Assembly: GCA_023313575.1 (NCBI GenBank)
Contig: JAJTTP010000003.1
Coordinates: 1,736,001 to 1,800,000, forward strand
Reading direction: 5' to 3'
Source of the DNA: Eutypella sp. D-1
Lineage: Eukaryota; Ascomycota; Sordariomycetes; Xylariales; Diatrypaceae
DNA: 64,000 nt
In this document: in pieces, positions 33,801 to 44,860 of the stretch
Numbering within the stretch: position 1 is the stretch's first letter
Layout: each line of letters opens with the position of its first letter
Translations under genes and position numbers: made by a program
Notes under the pieces: model-generated
What the model saw: only the letters and a program-made list of their open reading frames with translations
Databases searched by the model: none
What the model was told of the DNA's origin: nothing

Positions 33801-35316
33801 AAGAAACCGTCGGTCTGTTTGAGCAAGTGAGTGATACGAGTATCCTTGGCTTGGTCGAGCAGCTTGAGATAAGCTTCCTCATCGTTGGCCTTGAGAGCCT
33901 GGAGACGCTGCTTGGCAGTACGCTCGATGCGCTTCTGCTCTTCCTTCTCGATGTTGAAGTGGTGCGAGTACATAGCGCGACCCATCTTAGACATCTTGCT
34001 CCTCGCAGCCGCTGCCGAGTTGTGGATCTCGGATTTGTGGTGTTGAACAGATTGCAAGAAGTCGATGTGCTTCTTCTTCTCGCGATGCTCGCGAGCGTCT
34101 CGCTGCTGCTTCTCAAGCTTCTCGGTGATGCGGGCTTCGCGAACGTTCTGCTTCTTAGTCCTCCGATAGAAGGAACGGTTTGTCGTCATGGCAAGATTAT
34201 CATAATGCATCATCGCACGACCAACCTTCTCCCGGAGGGCTCGTTGCTTGGCATATAGGCCAAGAGACTTGAGCTCAATGATCGCTTTCCGCTTGATCGT
34301 GTCATCTGGATCAACGGATTCCTTGGTGACATCCCAGTGAGCGATATTTCCAGGCACTGCCTTCAGCTCCGCGTATCTAGCAGCCATGCGGCTGCACACG
34401 ATAAGCTCGCGCTCATGCCGTAACTGCTCGAAATCCACACCGGTTGGGTAAACGCTGGGAATTATGAAACGTTGGGTGCGCTGGCCATGTTCCCAAAAAC
34501 TGATGTTCTTACGAATTGAGCCGATCTCATAGGGGGATTTCATGGATTTGAAGACCCGGCCTTGCGGCGCAGCGTCGGCCTCGGACGTAGCAGGACCCTC
34601 GGGGGCAGCAGAGCCGGCTTTGGTGGGCTCATGGACTGATGCCGGAGTAGCACTGCCAGTAGCCGAGGCCTGTACAGACTGTTCAGCAATGGCTTGTCTT
34701 CGCTGGCGCTGGGCATGAAGTGCCTGCTGGAGAGTATAGGGTACGCCGGCATTCTTGCCCAGTAGCTTGAAGGCTGAGATCTGTTGTCTTAATAAGTTCA
34801 GTTGTTGCTGAGAGAATTGTGGTGTAGGAGTCGTCGTAGAAGGCGAGGCTGAGGTTGGTTGAGCAGCCGTGGCCGGATTTGAGGGCAAGGCTGAGGCGCC
34901 CAAGGCGACAGATGATGGGGGTTGAGAAGTCTGCTTGGTCTGGAACGCGTGTTGCGCGCCATTGACACCATTTCCATTGGGGAGGTTCTGCTGCGACTGT
35001 TGGTGTATCTGCTGTTGCTGTTGTTGCTGAAGCTTGCGCATATTTTGCTGCTGCTGGATGTTCAGCAGGAACTGGCTCGTCTGCTTGAACTCGGGATCTG
35101 TGTGAGGTACGCCCTGTTCTTTCATCTGTTTGAACCTCTGTAGGGGAATAGTTAGCACGGGAGGGGACAAGAGGATAATGGATAATTGTCATGATATATA
35201 GCATGTGAGGATGAACGCACCATATACATATCGTGCACCTGCTGCTGGCTTGGAGAAGCCGAGACGGCAGAAGAGCCATGATGCTGGACAGGTTGGGGAA
35301 CTTGAACAGACGCCAT
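30882..35316 (-). CDS. snf21: SWI/SNF-family chromatin remodelling ATPase (Snf2/Sth1 type)
   Basis: Catalytic DNA translocase of an RSC or SWI/SNF complex, nuclear. Exons 35316-35221, 35137-31154 and 31091-30882 splice in frame to 1429 residues. Order of domains: Gln-rich N-terminus; QLQ (about 138-175, QFSQQQLNLLRQQISAFKLL); HSA (about 370-450); SNF2 ATPase with DEMGLGKT (near 573) and DEGH box IIDEGHRMKN (near 673); helicase C with LLSTRAGGLGLNLQTAD and QAQDRAHRIGQ; SnAC region; acidic/basic linker with the basic patch KKRGRKPGSK; and a C-terminal bromodomain (about 1256-1365, MNQIFAKIKKEEYNSINDMR, ILMCNNCRTYNEDGS). The last exon adds KFFNDKAQEEL and a disordered end, SVQSDGE. An in-frame ATG at 35346 could add ten residues. 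The bromodomain and overall order fit the Sth1/Snf2 subfamily; assigning the complex needs phylogeny. Confidence 0.96.
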
Positions 35317-35550
35317 ATTGATGAAATGGGCACTCTCCAGGTTCATAAGCTCGCTAGGTTATTCCCACGAAGTAGATATCTTCACCTAGAAGCTAGTCAC
35401 GTAACATTCATATCGGGGACAGGATGACAGGCGACAGCGACCATACAAAATGTCAAGTCGAGCGCGTCGTGAAAGGGGCAGCAGTGTGGTGAGATAAGGC
35501 AAGATAGGGTTTATTGTATTTGATGAAGAAGGGTGGTGATAGATAGATTA

Positions 35551-35575
35551 GATGGGATGGGATGGGATGGAGATG
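35551..35575. repeat. (GATGG)n tandem repeat
   Basis: Four to five tandem GATGG units about 240 bp upstream of the Snf2-type ATPase start. Confidence 0.75.
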
Positions 35576-36009
35576 AGGCTGAGGCGCCTCGAAGAGGGTT
35601 GCGGCGCGCCAACCACCGGGGCTGCAATATATTTGTTGAAGGATCCCCAAGTTGCGACCGCGACAGGGAATTAATTTATAGAAGGCAACACAACAATGTT
35701 TAAAAGGTTTAAAAGTATATTGTGGTGCAAGGTGCAAGTAACTCCGAAGTTTGGTTGCGACAGGTTATTTTTTTTTTCTTTGGGTAGGCCGTGTCGCGCC
35801 TCTGTTCAGTGGGGAAGATACTGTGCAGGGGAAAGAAGAGAAGAGAGTAAAAAAAAAAAGAGGGTTGTCACGTTCGGTCGGTCGGCCGGTCGGTTTGGTC
35901 GCGACAAGACAGATACAGACAGACAAGCGTGGACGTGTGGACGTGTGGACAGACAAGAACGTGGAGAGAGAGAACCTTGGAAGGGAGGGATGTATTTGGT
36001 GGTAGTAGT

Positions 36010-36110
36010 GGGTATGTAGGCGTAAGTAAAAGTAAGTAGGGTAAAGTAGGTAGGTAGGATAAAGTAGGCTAGGTAAGTAGGTTGGTAGGTAGGTAGGTAG
36101 GTAGGGGGGG
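36010..36110. repeat. TAGG-rich simple repeat
   Basis: Interrupted GTAGG/TAAG units that become a clean (TAGG)n run at about 36083-36106, followed by a G-run. The translated low-complexity frames are artefacts. Confidence 0.8.
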
Positions 36111-36171
36111 GATAGAGGGGGGAATAGAGACACAAGAGTCAAGTAAAGTAAAGTTGCCTACTCTAACTATT

Positions 36172-36190
36172 ACTCTCTCTCTCTCTCTCT
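36172..36190. repeat. (CT)n microsatellite
   Basis: Nine to ten tandem CT dinucleotides in non-coding DNA. Confidence 0.85.
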
Positions 36191-37350
36191 AATTCTACCT
36201 ATTCTTACTATTAAAAGGTGGGAATAATAGTAAGTAGTTTTGGTTGGTAGAATGATGGTTGGCAATGGTTGGTACACCAGGTGGATTAAAAAATCGACAT
36301 AGAGGGGCCGGTTTTTCTCCAATTTGTCGCGTTAAAATAAAAGTATAGGGGATTTCTGGATGTTCGCTGATGAATTTAGAGGGGGATGGGTTGGTATCGG
36401 CTCGTTTTCTGATGCGCGATTGATTGATGGCCAGAAGAGAGCATTGCCCATGTAATGTGTGGTGTGGTTTTTTTTGATTGAGTGTAAGTGAAAGGGGAGT
36501 CCTTTTTTTTTTCTCTCTTGTTTCCCTTTGGCCTGGCCTTCTCTGCCTGTTTAGTGCTATCTGGGCATAGGTACGTACCGACGTACTAACCAATTTGCCA
36601 ATTGTGCCAGGCCTAGTATGGGAAGGTGTGGACGGGTTTAGGTAAGATTTAAGAGAAGGTAAAATGAGTGGGGAAACCTGTTTGCCTGGCTTGCCTGGCT
36701 TGTCTGGCCTGTTCAAAAGTTGGAGCACAGCCTCAATCAATGGGAATCAATGGGAAGGAATGGGGTCCGTGCACCAATCATTGATACCCCGGGGCCTGAA
36801 CCGACAATCGGAATAACTTGAATGATTTTAACCAACTGCAACTTCTACGCTTTCTGATTGGTTCGGATTTATTGATAAGAATCTAAGTGGGGCACCTAGG
36901 AAGTTGCCGACATTCCGCCTACGTATGTACTATGTAACAACAGTACGTACTCCATTAGATCAGCTGGTAAATTGGTCGGCTGTCCAGCTGCCTTTAGCTG
37001 TCCCTATAAACACCTAATCACAACTACATATTGTAGGAAAAAGTGGACAGAGGGGAAAAGTGACGGCCTTGCCTTGCCTTACCTAAGTACCTAGACAAAA
37101 GTATGCCAGCTTGGCCACCTGGGTAGCCAAGGGCAGCCAGCTTGCCAACCAGTTCAAGCCAGTCCAGGTAGTGTAAAAGTACCTATCTAGCTGACCAACG
37201 AGATGGAAAAAGGAGATGGAGCTTTATGGGGAGTTCTATGTATGTATGGATGATCGATCTACCCGGCCGGATAGATCCCGGGCGCTCACCCCCTTGCCCT
37301 TGTCTATCTCTATAACTATTATTACTACTACATAGTACTACTATCTTTTT

Positions 37351-37376
37351 GCCAATGTGCCAATGTGCCAATGTGC
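37351..37376. repeat. (GCCAATGT)3 tandem repeat
   Basis: Three tandem 8-bp units, the third partial. Each contains a CCAAT core, the binding sequence of the fungal CCAAT-binding complex, but there is no start codon close by, so a regulatory role is speculative. Confidence 0.7.
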
Positions 37377-37729
37377 TTAACGGATGTCTTTCCCATTGCT
37401 CACCTCACATGCAGGGGCATCGTCAAGCACCTAAATATGTGCAACTAGCCACAGCTGCATGCTTCCGATCTTCCCCCTACATATCCGCAACTAGATAGGA
37501 CATCTCGGCAGGGTAGGTAACAAGGAGATCCGGCATCGATCAATGGTAGATCGCTCTGCTTCACCACAGGTTCGCCGTGGATCCCAAAACCGGGACTAAT
37601 GCAGTAGCACAACAGATGTTCATTTTGGGCTAAATACCCCCTTTTTTTTATCTTCCCAGAGACGCAGCTTGGTGGATTAAGGTGGGCAGTTGGTTGTTTC
37701 CTACTACGACTTGTTTTGCTTTGCTTTGC

Positions 37730-39499
37730 TCACCTCTTAACCTTCTTCTTATCCGGCCCCTCCTCCTCCTCTTCATCGCTCAAATCCGCGTACTGCGTGA
37801 CCGGCTGCGTACCGTTCCACGCCTTAGTGAACATCGGGTCCTTCTTCGCCACGTCCGCATACTTGAGCAGCGCCTCTCGGGGATCCTCGTGCAGCATCCG
37901 GCTGAGCGGGATATTCTCACTGATGTGCTTCTCGTCAGGCTGGCTGCGCCCGAACGGCGTTTGCTGCGGCGCTTGCGGTGCCCGCGGGTCCTTAGCCTTC
38001 CCGGCACCCTTCCTCGTCGTGGGCAGCGCCCCCGGCGTGATGATCGAGTCTCCCGAGAGCCCGAGGGACTGATCTGTGGTGAACTCGGGGTTGTCATCGA
38101 GATGTCGTTTCTTGGGCGCCCGCGACATAACGTCCACGGCGCCCCTTGTCGACATGGTTGGGTTGTATAGAATGTGCATCTCGCCATTTCCTGAACCTGT
38201 GATGATCTGGTTGATTTTGGGGTGCCAATCCACTGTAACGAGAGGGCTGCCCTGCGTAATTGGTGTCTTGTACTCGGCCTGCAAGTTCCCTGGGTTGAGG
38301 ATGTGAAGATGGCCGTCGGCAGATCCTGTGATGATGCTTGTAGAGTTCGGCGCATATTTGATATTAGTGGTAGGGTAATGATCTGACGTGGACTCATGTT
38401 CGACAGTAACAAGGGGTTCCTTGAACTTTCTCGTATCCCAGAGCTTGATGAGGTTGTCGCCTCCTCTTGTAACGATCATGCGCCCGTCAGAACTGATGTC
38501 AATACCGCCCGTCCACGTATTGGGCTTATGAGCATCCCTTATCTCCGCCGTGGGCCGCGTAAAGGGGCCATTTCCACCCCACATAACCAAAGTACCGTCG
38601 AGAGCGGCCGAAACTAGGACGTTGTTACCACCTTGAGCTGGTGTACCCCAAGCAACAGCGGTCATCCGGGTCCGTCCAGCAGCCCCGGGAGCCTTAGACT
38701 TGAAGACGATGACTTCCTTCTGGCGTCGCTTGTTATTGATATCCCATATTCGCAAGGTACTGTCGGTTCCCGCTGTGACGCACAGGTTCTTGTCGGTAGG
38801 ATGCCAGGTTCCAGTTGTGATCTCCGAGACATGACCCTTTGTGTTGTGCATGTCGCGAAGATACATGTCGCCCTTGACGAATTCTGTGACGATATCGCCA
38901 TCTCGGGATATGATCTTCGCCTGTGGATGGGCCGAGATACAGAGAAAGACGCTCCCGGCCAAGGGGTTGAACTGGACTCGGTGGATGGGGTGTGTCTCGG
39001 CATTCGCGGCGGAAAGCTTGGTTTCCCAGGGATCGACGCTTCGAAACGCACGGATGGTGGTAGGCGTCATAGAGGAGAAGTCGTGTAGCTTCACGGTGCA
39101 GTCTATTGACCCGGAGATCAGTCGACCGCCCGCAGGGTCCAGCGATAGTGACGTGACGGCGCGGTCGTGGGTCTTGATGACCATCTCGTGGGAGGTAGGA
39201 TATTCATCATCGTCGTCATCTGAGGAATCATCTGAGGAATCATCGTCGCTGCTATCGTCTTTGGCGTTGATGGGCTTATTAGGAGGTTGTGAAGATTCTG
39301 CTTGTGCTTGTGATTGTGGTGGTGGTGGTTGTGGTTGTGGTTGTGTATCTTTTGTTGTTGTTCTCTTGGTTCGTTCTATCTGGGCGGCAACATTAGCCTC
39401 TCGGGACTTTTTGCCGAATGAGGTCGGCAAGAAGGCGCGCATAGGATCGTCATCCGCCAACTGGGGTCCTTCGATCTGAATATCTTCTTCGTCGCTCAT
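37730..39499 (-). CDS. wdr70: WD40-repeat protein, WDR70 family
   Basis: Single exon, 589 residues from ATG at 39499. The acidic start MSDEEDIQIEGPQLADDDP is followed by DPMRAFLPTSFGKKSRE and a long Ser/Asp stretch. A beta-propeller (about 105-430) carries WD-type units, for example HDRAVTSLSLDPAGGRLISG, SIDCTVKLHDF, TDSTLRIWDINNKRRQKEV, GDNLIKLWDTRKFKEP and SADGHLHILNPG. The tail holds the family-like block QQTPFGRSQPDEKHISEN and a basic/acidic end, DKKKVKR. In fission yeast and human, Wdr70 proteins act in the nucleus with CRL4-type ubiquitin ligase in histone H2B ubiquitylation and DNA-break repair; that role is taken from the family and is not visible here. It is divergently oriented to the NIPA gene, about 1.5 kb away. 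Confidence 0.92.
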   Translation of the reverse strand: MSDEEDIQIEGPQLADDDPMRAFLPTSFGKKSREANVAAQIERTKRTTTKDTQPQPQPPPPQSQAQAESSQPPNKPINAKDDSSDDDSSDDSSDDDDDEYPTSHEMVIKTHDRAVTSLSLDPAGGRLISGSIDCTVKLHDFSSMTPTTIRAFRSVDPWETKLSAANAETHPIHRVQFNPLAGSVFLCISAHPQAKIISRDGDIVTEFVKGDMYLRDMHNTKGHVSEITTGTWHPTDKNLCVTAGTDSTLRIWDINNKRRQKEVIVFKSKAPGAAGRTRMTAVAWGTPAQGGNNVLVSAALDGTLVMWGGNGPFTRPTAEIRDAHKPNTWTGGIDISSDGRMIVTRGGDNLIKLWDTRKFKEPLVTVEHESTSDHYPTTNIKYAPNSTSIITGSADGHLHILNPGNLQAEYKTPITQGSPLVTVDWHPKINQIITGSGNGEMHILYNPTMSTRGAVDVMSRAPKKRHLDDNPEFTTDQSLGLSGDSIITPGALPTTRKGAGKAKDPRAPQAPQQTPFGRSQPDEKHISENIPLSRMLHEDPREALLKYADVAKKDPMFTKAWNGTQPVTQYADLSDEEEEEGPDKKKVKR

Positions 39500-40658
39500 G
39501 GTAGTAAATTGGGTGGTTTAAATGGTTGTATGGAAGTTTAAAGGAGAAGAAATGCGATGGTTAAAGGCGAGGCTGATGGAATAAGTGATAGATACCTACC
39601 TACCTATGCAGTACCCTTGTAAGTGCCTAGAGCTCTAGGGTATTTTACCTATTAACCTACATACATACATACTTGTAGGTACAAATGTACGGGCTGTATT
39701 ACGCCTAGAGGTGGATTGAGAACATGTGATACCCGGCTTGCCCAGCAAGTTCCAAGTCTATTATAAGTACTTAGGTAGGTCATGTAGGACGCTATGGTAC
39801 CCAATAGGCTGGAGAGTAAATGCAAGATGACGAAGCAATGAGGGAAATGGTAACTACTATGCCAGATTGTCTATCTAGTTTATCTAATCTATAACTGTTT
39901 TATACGACGGTAATACCTGCCTCAAGTACCTCTGTGATCCGTGGTTCCGACGGTTCGGATTGCGGTTCGGGGGTAGCGGGGGATAGCGGGGGATAAGCGG
40001 GATTGGAAGGCTATGCATGTCTGTATGTATGTACTTACTTAGAGGTAAGTATGTAGGTCAACTGTCAATTAACTAACAAATCCCGCGCATTCCGCATTCC
40101 GCCATTCCACCATTCTGTCTATCCGCCGGCTCTACGGGCTTCGTTAGGGTCCCGGGCATGATATACGTAGAAACCGTAGCGGCTACGGAGTAACTACTGT
40201 ATTGACCAAGTCCACCATTTTTTGCATTTTCTACTTTAATTTCTTAAATGTTTCGATAAAACTGATTTCACTTCATAAAACGTTACAGACTTACTTCTTC
40301 TACTTAGGCAGTACCATCTATACCACCTAGGTAGGTAAGTCGGTAACTCAAGTCAGTTTACGTTACGGGTTTTCCCTTCAACCAACCACCAACCAACAAC
40401 GCCTTCTTTTTTTTCTTTTTTTGTCGATCTCAGTCCCGCCCGACCTCTACTCTACACACAATCAACCGACCAGCCGACCCAGTTTCTCTTCCCTACCCCC
40501 CGGGCAATCCCCCGCTTCTCTATCCTTTACATATCCTCTAGTTATCTTCTCCAGGCCTACTCTCCACCCTCCACCCTCCGCTCTCCGCTTTCCGCTTGCT
40601 TTAGCAAGTCAGCAAGTTTCCCCCCCGTCGAGTCCACACTAATCCTCTCGGTTTTCCA

Positions 40659-40788
40659 ATGAGTTATATCGATTGTGAATGATTCATCCATCCCCCATCC
40701 GTTCCGAGCTTGTCCATCGACGCCGCCTCAAAGCGCCTTCACCCTCCCGCCGCGATCCGATCCCTGGAGGATTCCATCTGCCGGTCTA
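40659..40788 (+). promoter_or_regulatory. Two overlapping upstream ORFs before the NIPA transporter
   Basis: ATG at 40659 opens MSYIDCE and stops at 40682. A second ATG at 40679 overlaps that stop region (AATGA) and opens about 36 codons rich in Arg and Pro, ending at a TAG near 40788. They matter only if the transcript starts upstream of 40659, which the sequence cannot show. Confidence 0.4.
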
Positions 40789-40793
40789 GAGGT

Positions 40794-40855
40794 GGTCACA
40801 GGTTATAGGTTTCAGGTTGCAGGTTACAGGTCACAGGTCACAGGTTACAGGTTGC
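40794..40855 (+). repeat. CAGGTTA-type tandem repeat
   Basis: Seven to eight imperfect 7-bp units (caggtta/caggtca/aggtttc) in the probable leader of the NIPA gene. It reads as a repeated GYR-xQV peptide in one frame, which has no ATG. Confidence 0.8.
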
Positions 40856-40889
40856 CCAGGTACCGAAATTTCGGCATATACAATACAAG

Positions 40890-40891
<2 letters not shown>

Positions 40892-40927
<36 letters not shown>
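40892..40927 (+). repeat. (TC)n microsatellite in the leader
   Basis: Seventeen or so TC units 50 bp upstream of the transporter ATG. Polypyrimidine leader tracts of this kind are common in fungal promoters. Confidence 0.85.
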
Positions 40928-40933
<6 letters not shown>

Positions 40934-40954
40934 AGTCCACATACAACTCTCTCC

Positions 40955-40972
40955 ATGTCGGAAACAAACTAG
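40955..40972 (+). promoter_or_regulatory. Short upstream ORF (MSETN) five bases before the main ATG
   Basis: ATG TCG GAA ACA AAC TAG ends at 40972, and the transporter ATG follows at 40978. Any transcript that starts before the TC repeat must contain it. Such close spacing makes reinitiation at the main ATG inefficient, so leaky scanning is more likely. Confidence 0.6.
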
Positions 40973-40977
40973 GAGCG

Positions 40978-43156
40978 ATGCCCTCTTTACCTATAATACA
41001 CCACGACGTATTCGACGCGAGCTGGTCCATGTCTGATACGGAGGATGGCGATCAGGGAGGAGGAGGAGGAGGTTCGCGGCTGGGAAACTGGAGTTCCCTT
41101 ATCGGCATAGTTACGGCTATTGTTGGAAACATCTTGATCGCCCTCGCCCTGAACGTACAGAGATATGCGCATATCCAGCTCCATCGCCGCCGCGCCGAGG
41201 CGAGGTGGCGTGCGAGGGAAGCCCTGAAAAGGGTCCAGGACCATCCCCGTACCAGTTACGGCACCGCCGAGTCTCCCGTAGTACCCGATGCGCGAGTCGA
41301 TGAACACGAAGATGGAACCGCCGAGGAGACCCATCCTCTGGCTCAGTCCTTCCACTCCACCGACACCACCTGGACCGAAAATGAGAGTGCCGATTCCAAG
41401 GTCACCTCGACCTATCTCAAGTCCCCTGCCTGGTGGGCCGGCCAGGTCCTGATGACCGTCGGCGAGATGGGCAACTTTTTGGCCTACGGCTTCGCCCCCG
41501 CTTCCATCGTGTCTCCCTTGGGTGTCTTTGCTCTGATAGCCAACTGCGTCATCGCTCCCATCTTCTTTGGCGAGCACTTTCGAAAGCGCGATTTCTGGGG
41601 CGTCGTCATTGCTGTAGCCGGCGCCGTCATCGTAGTCCTCAGCGCCAACCAAGAGGAGACCAAGCTCGACCCCCATGACGTATGGGATGCCATCACGGCA
41701 ACGGCCTTCGAGGTCTATCTTGGTGTCACCATATTCCTCATCTTGCTTTTGATGTGGGCGAGCCCCAGATACGGCCATCGGACCATTCTTATCGACCTAG
41801 GTCTTGTTGGTTTATTTGGTATGTTAGGAACCGTCTACGCGATCCTTCTTTTACTAACGGTGACCTACAGGCGGCTACACTGTCTTAACCACAAAAGGTG
41901 TCTCGTCGATGCTCTCGTCTACACTGTTCAAAGTCTTTACAAGCCCTGTCATGTATGGCCTCGCCTTCATCTTACTAGGGACCGCCGTGATGCAGGTGCG
42001 ATACGTAAACAAAGCCCTCCAGCGATTCGACTCGACGCAAGTTATACCCATCCAGTTCGTGCTTTTCACCCTGTCCGTGATCATCGGGAGCGCGGTCCTA
42101 TACCGGGACTTCGAGCGCACGACATCCACCCAGGCCATCAAATTCGTCGGCGGCTGCCTCTTCACGTTCTTCGGTGTCTTTCTTATTACTAGTGGCCGGC
42201 CACCCCAGGATGACGAGGACCAGCTGTCGGAGGACGAAGACATAGAGGAGACGATCAACCTCCGCCAACGCGAAGCGGCAGAACTATCCGGACAGCCTAG
42301 AGAAGGGTCTAGGCCCGGAGGCCACCAGCCAAATTCAGTAGCGTCTTCGAGGCGGTCGTCGTTAGGTTCGCGCATCAGTTTCGCCAGCACGTCGATACAA
42401 CACCTTCCCCCGAACCGAGATCCTCGCGCGTCCGTCTCGAGGACATCTCTATCAACGCCGGCCGAACAATCGCCGCTTCTGAGCAACCCCTGGGCGAGGT
42501 CCACCGAGAACCTAATGTCGGGCGTGGGCCTTCCGCATGCATTGTCCAACGATAGCGTCGTTACAATTCATTCGGCTCCCTCGGTAGCTCTGTCGGAGCC
42601 CGCGCAGGTCTCCCACAGCCATACAGCCCCTATCCTCGACGCCCCCTCTCTAGAGCAGCCAGTGACACCCCCACGCCATTCGGTGAGCGACTCGAGGCCC
42701 CGCAGCCGCCACCTGAACAACCCCTTCATATCTCCCTCACCACTATCATCGACCGTCAGCGCAGTAGTATTAGACGCGCTTGGAGGGCGGAACGGCAGCG
42801 TGTCCCGAAGGCCGTCCACGCGGCGCATGAAGAGCAGTCTGCTGGCAAGCCCGGGAATACCGCGCGACGGAGACAGTTCCGACGTCCTAGCCGCCGGCCC
42901 ACTACTCCCGACCCACAATAGGGACGTCGGAGCGCCTCCTGGGGACGGTGCCGAAGACGACGAAGATGAGGGCCGCGACCAGCCCGATGACGGTGAACCT
43001 AAGAAGAGCTTACGCCGGCGCGCGCACAGCGTCAGTAACACGCTCGAAGGCTTCTTCGGCCGCAAGAAGAAGCGGCGGCGGAACAACACCGTCACCTCCC
43101 ACAGCCGCAGCGCCGGGAGTAGCACCCCCGGCTCGGTCAGGGGCGACGACGAGTGA
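40978..43156 (+). CDS. NIPA-type magnesium transporter
   Basis: Predicted Mg2+ transporter of the NIPA family (DUF803), multi-pass membrane. Exons 40978-41818 and 41871-43156 join across a 52-bp intron (GTATGT...CTACAG) to 708 residues; splicing restores LFGGYTVLTTKGVSSML, a family signature. Helices are seen in IGIVTAIVGNILIALALNVQ, WAGQVLMTVGEMGNFLAYGF, PASIVSPLGVFALIANCVIA, FWGVVIAVAGAVIVVLSANQ, GVTIFLILLLMWA, TILIDLGLVGLFG, VMYGLAFILLGTAVMQVRYV, FVLFTLSVIIGSAVLY and FVGGCLFTFFGVFLITSG. An insertion of about 80 residues between helices 1 and 2 and a C-terminal tail of about 300 disordered Ser/Arg-rich residues (ending SVRGDDE) are fungal additions. The start is the first ATG of this frame; Met17 (MSDTED) is an alternative. 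Confidence 0.93.
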
Positions 43157-44860
43157 TCCTGGTTCCTGTTTGTCTATTTGGTTTTCGTCGATCTGAGGTT
43201 CGGCCGGCCAGCCGTGCCCCCCGCGCGTTTAGAAAGGGAAAGCGTCATTTTAACATTATTTTTTATCTCTCTATCTCTCTGTCTCTCGACTAAGGCGCGC
43301 GAATCTGTTGTGATCTTTCTATATCCAGCATGGAAATTTTTTTGTATGTAATGTCTATGGTGGGAACGGAGGGCCGGAGGGGCGAGACGTATTCCCAATT
43401 TTTAGCGGTTCGCACTCATCACTCGACATATATTGCATTGGATCGGAGTTTTCTGCGTCGGGGCGTATGTTTCCATCTTCTCCGGGTTCCCATTCTGTTC
43501 ATCTCTCATTTGGCCCCCCTCCCTTTCCCTGTTCTCTCATATAAACGTTGTGGGTGGCACGTATGGCGTGGCGGTGCAATCGAAGCCTGCACATTGCATC
43601 CGTACGTACGTATATACATACATGAATGGGATACATTGCCTGCGGTCTGTGGGAACAGAAGGCCGGGAAATTCTTTGTATAGAACTACCTACCTCGACTC
43701 GTATATATAGCCATCGTCGCCACGTATGCACGCATATTTCTCCATCTGGCATGTCCCGTTCCGTTGGCCGGATTGATATCTGCTGATACGGATAAAAGAG
43801 AGAGAGAACATGCTTACAATTCAAAGACGACTTCAGGTATATTTGTCTTCCCGCGTGAAACTCCATGATATCTATCCCCTCCCACTCCGATGTAGATTGA
43901 CCATAGCGGGAAATCGTTGGCTTAGTTACATGCTCAAGGTATACGATGCGGCAATGCCGACACTACTTTCAAGAGATTACGTCGCTTGTTCTGCTCCGAG
44001 TTTAACAGGGAAAGGGGAGCTACGCTAGTCGATGTTAGTGGGGCAACCCCTTTTTCACGTGGGCAAGCAGTGTTCATTTGTGCATATCTGGGTAGGAATA
44101 GGCAGGGCTTGTACAACCACTGTTAACTTGATACCTACCTACCTAGATAGTCATAGGGTCAGTTTTAATACTAGAAGGCCCGGTAAGGAGGTATTTCTAG
44201 GTGGGAACTGAACCAACATGGATCTGCCCCTCTACCGATTTACTTGGCGATTACATTGCTGCCGCGCGCGATGATTGACGAAAGCAGAGAGTAGAGAGAT
44301 ATGGTCGGACGGAGACATTCACCTCCGATATAGCTAATATATTAGATGGTGCTCTGCTGCCATTTTCGCTCCTTACTTATTTCAAGTTGAGGAAATAGCT
44401 GTTGCCGAGAGTGCAAGTCAGTATATTCGAATTTCGCTATGTTGTGCCCCCTGCTGTTGTTTTTCGTCGACCTGACTTGGCGCAGACGATAGTATGTCTG
44501 CATAGAATATATATATAGGTGGAATGTCTCCCTAAGTGCCCATACCTCTTCCCATCTCTGTCTTAATAAATACCTCTGACGAATTCCAGTTCATGTTTCC
44601 TTTGTATGACACCGGCTCAATGCTGACTTGATTATGTATCATTGGCCCTATTCTGTAAATATACGGGTGTCTGTCAAGGGACACATATTTTTTCTCGTCG
44701 GGGATTGAGAATGCAAAGGGGGCGAACAAGCACAAGGGCGAAAAATGTCTAGCTTTCTCCCAGGATTGTAAGAGAATTATGTATTCAGATCAACTATATA
44801 TACACTTCCATATGAATAAGACAAGACGATGTACCATTAAGCCAGGGGGCGCCACCAAAT
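43157..44860. other. Convergent 3' intergenic region
   Basis: No supported gene. AT-rich with several tandem ATATAT tracts (for example near 44509). Lies between the 3' ends of the NIPA gene and the lactonase-like gene. Confidence 0.55.

Larger units (their letters stand above)
35317..37729. other. Gene-free, repeat-rich region upstream of the Snf2 gene
   Basis: No supported gene; minus-strand frames at 35.8-36.7 kb are low-complexity Pro/Ser/Tyr translations of short repeats. The region holds GATGG, GGTC, TAGG, CT and GCCAATGT repeats listed separately. It includes the Snf2 promoter and the Wdr70 3' flank. Confidence 0.6.
39500..40977. other. Divergent promoter region between the WDR70 and NIPA genes
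   Basis: No independent gene. Contains clusters of CTAGGTA-type sequence, several short repeats, and the leader of the NIPA gene with upstream ORFs. Confidence 0.6.

Noticed and set aside
35765..36740. Minus-strand Pro/Ser/Tyr-rich ORFs upstream of the Snf2 gene
   Set aside because: Translations of TAGG and related simple repeats; no domain.
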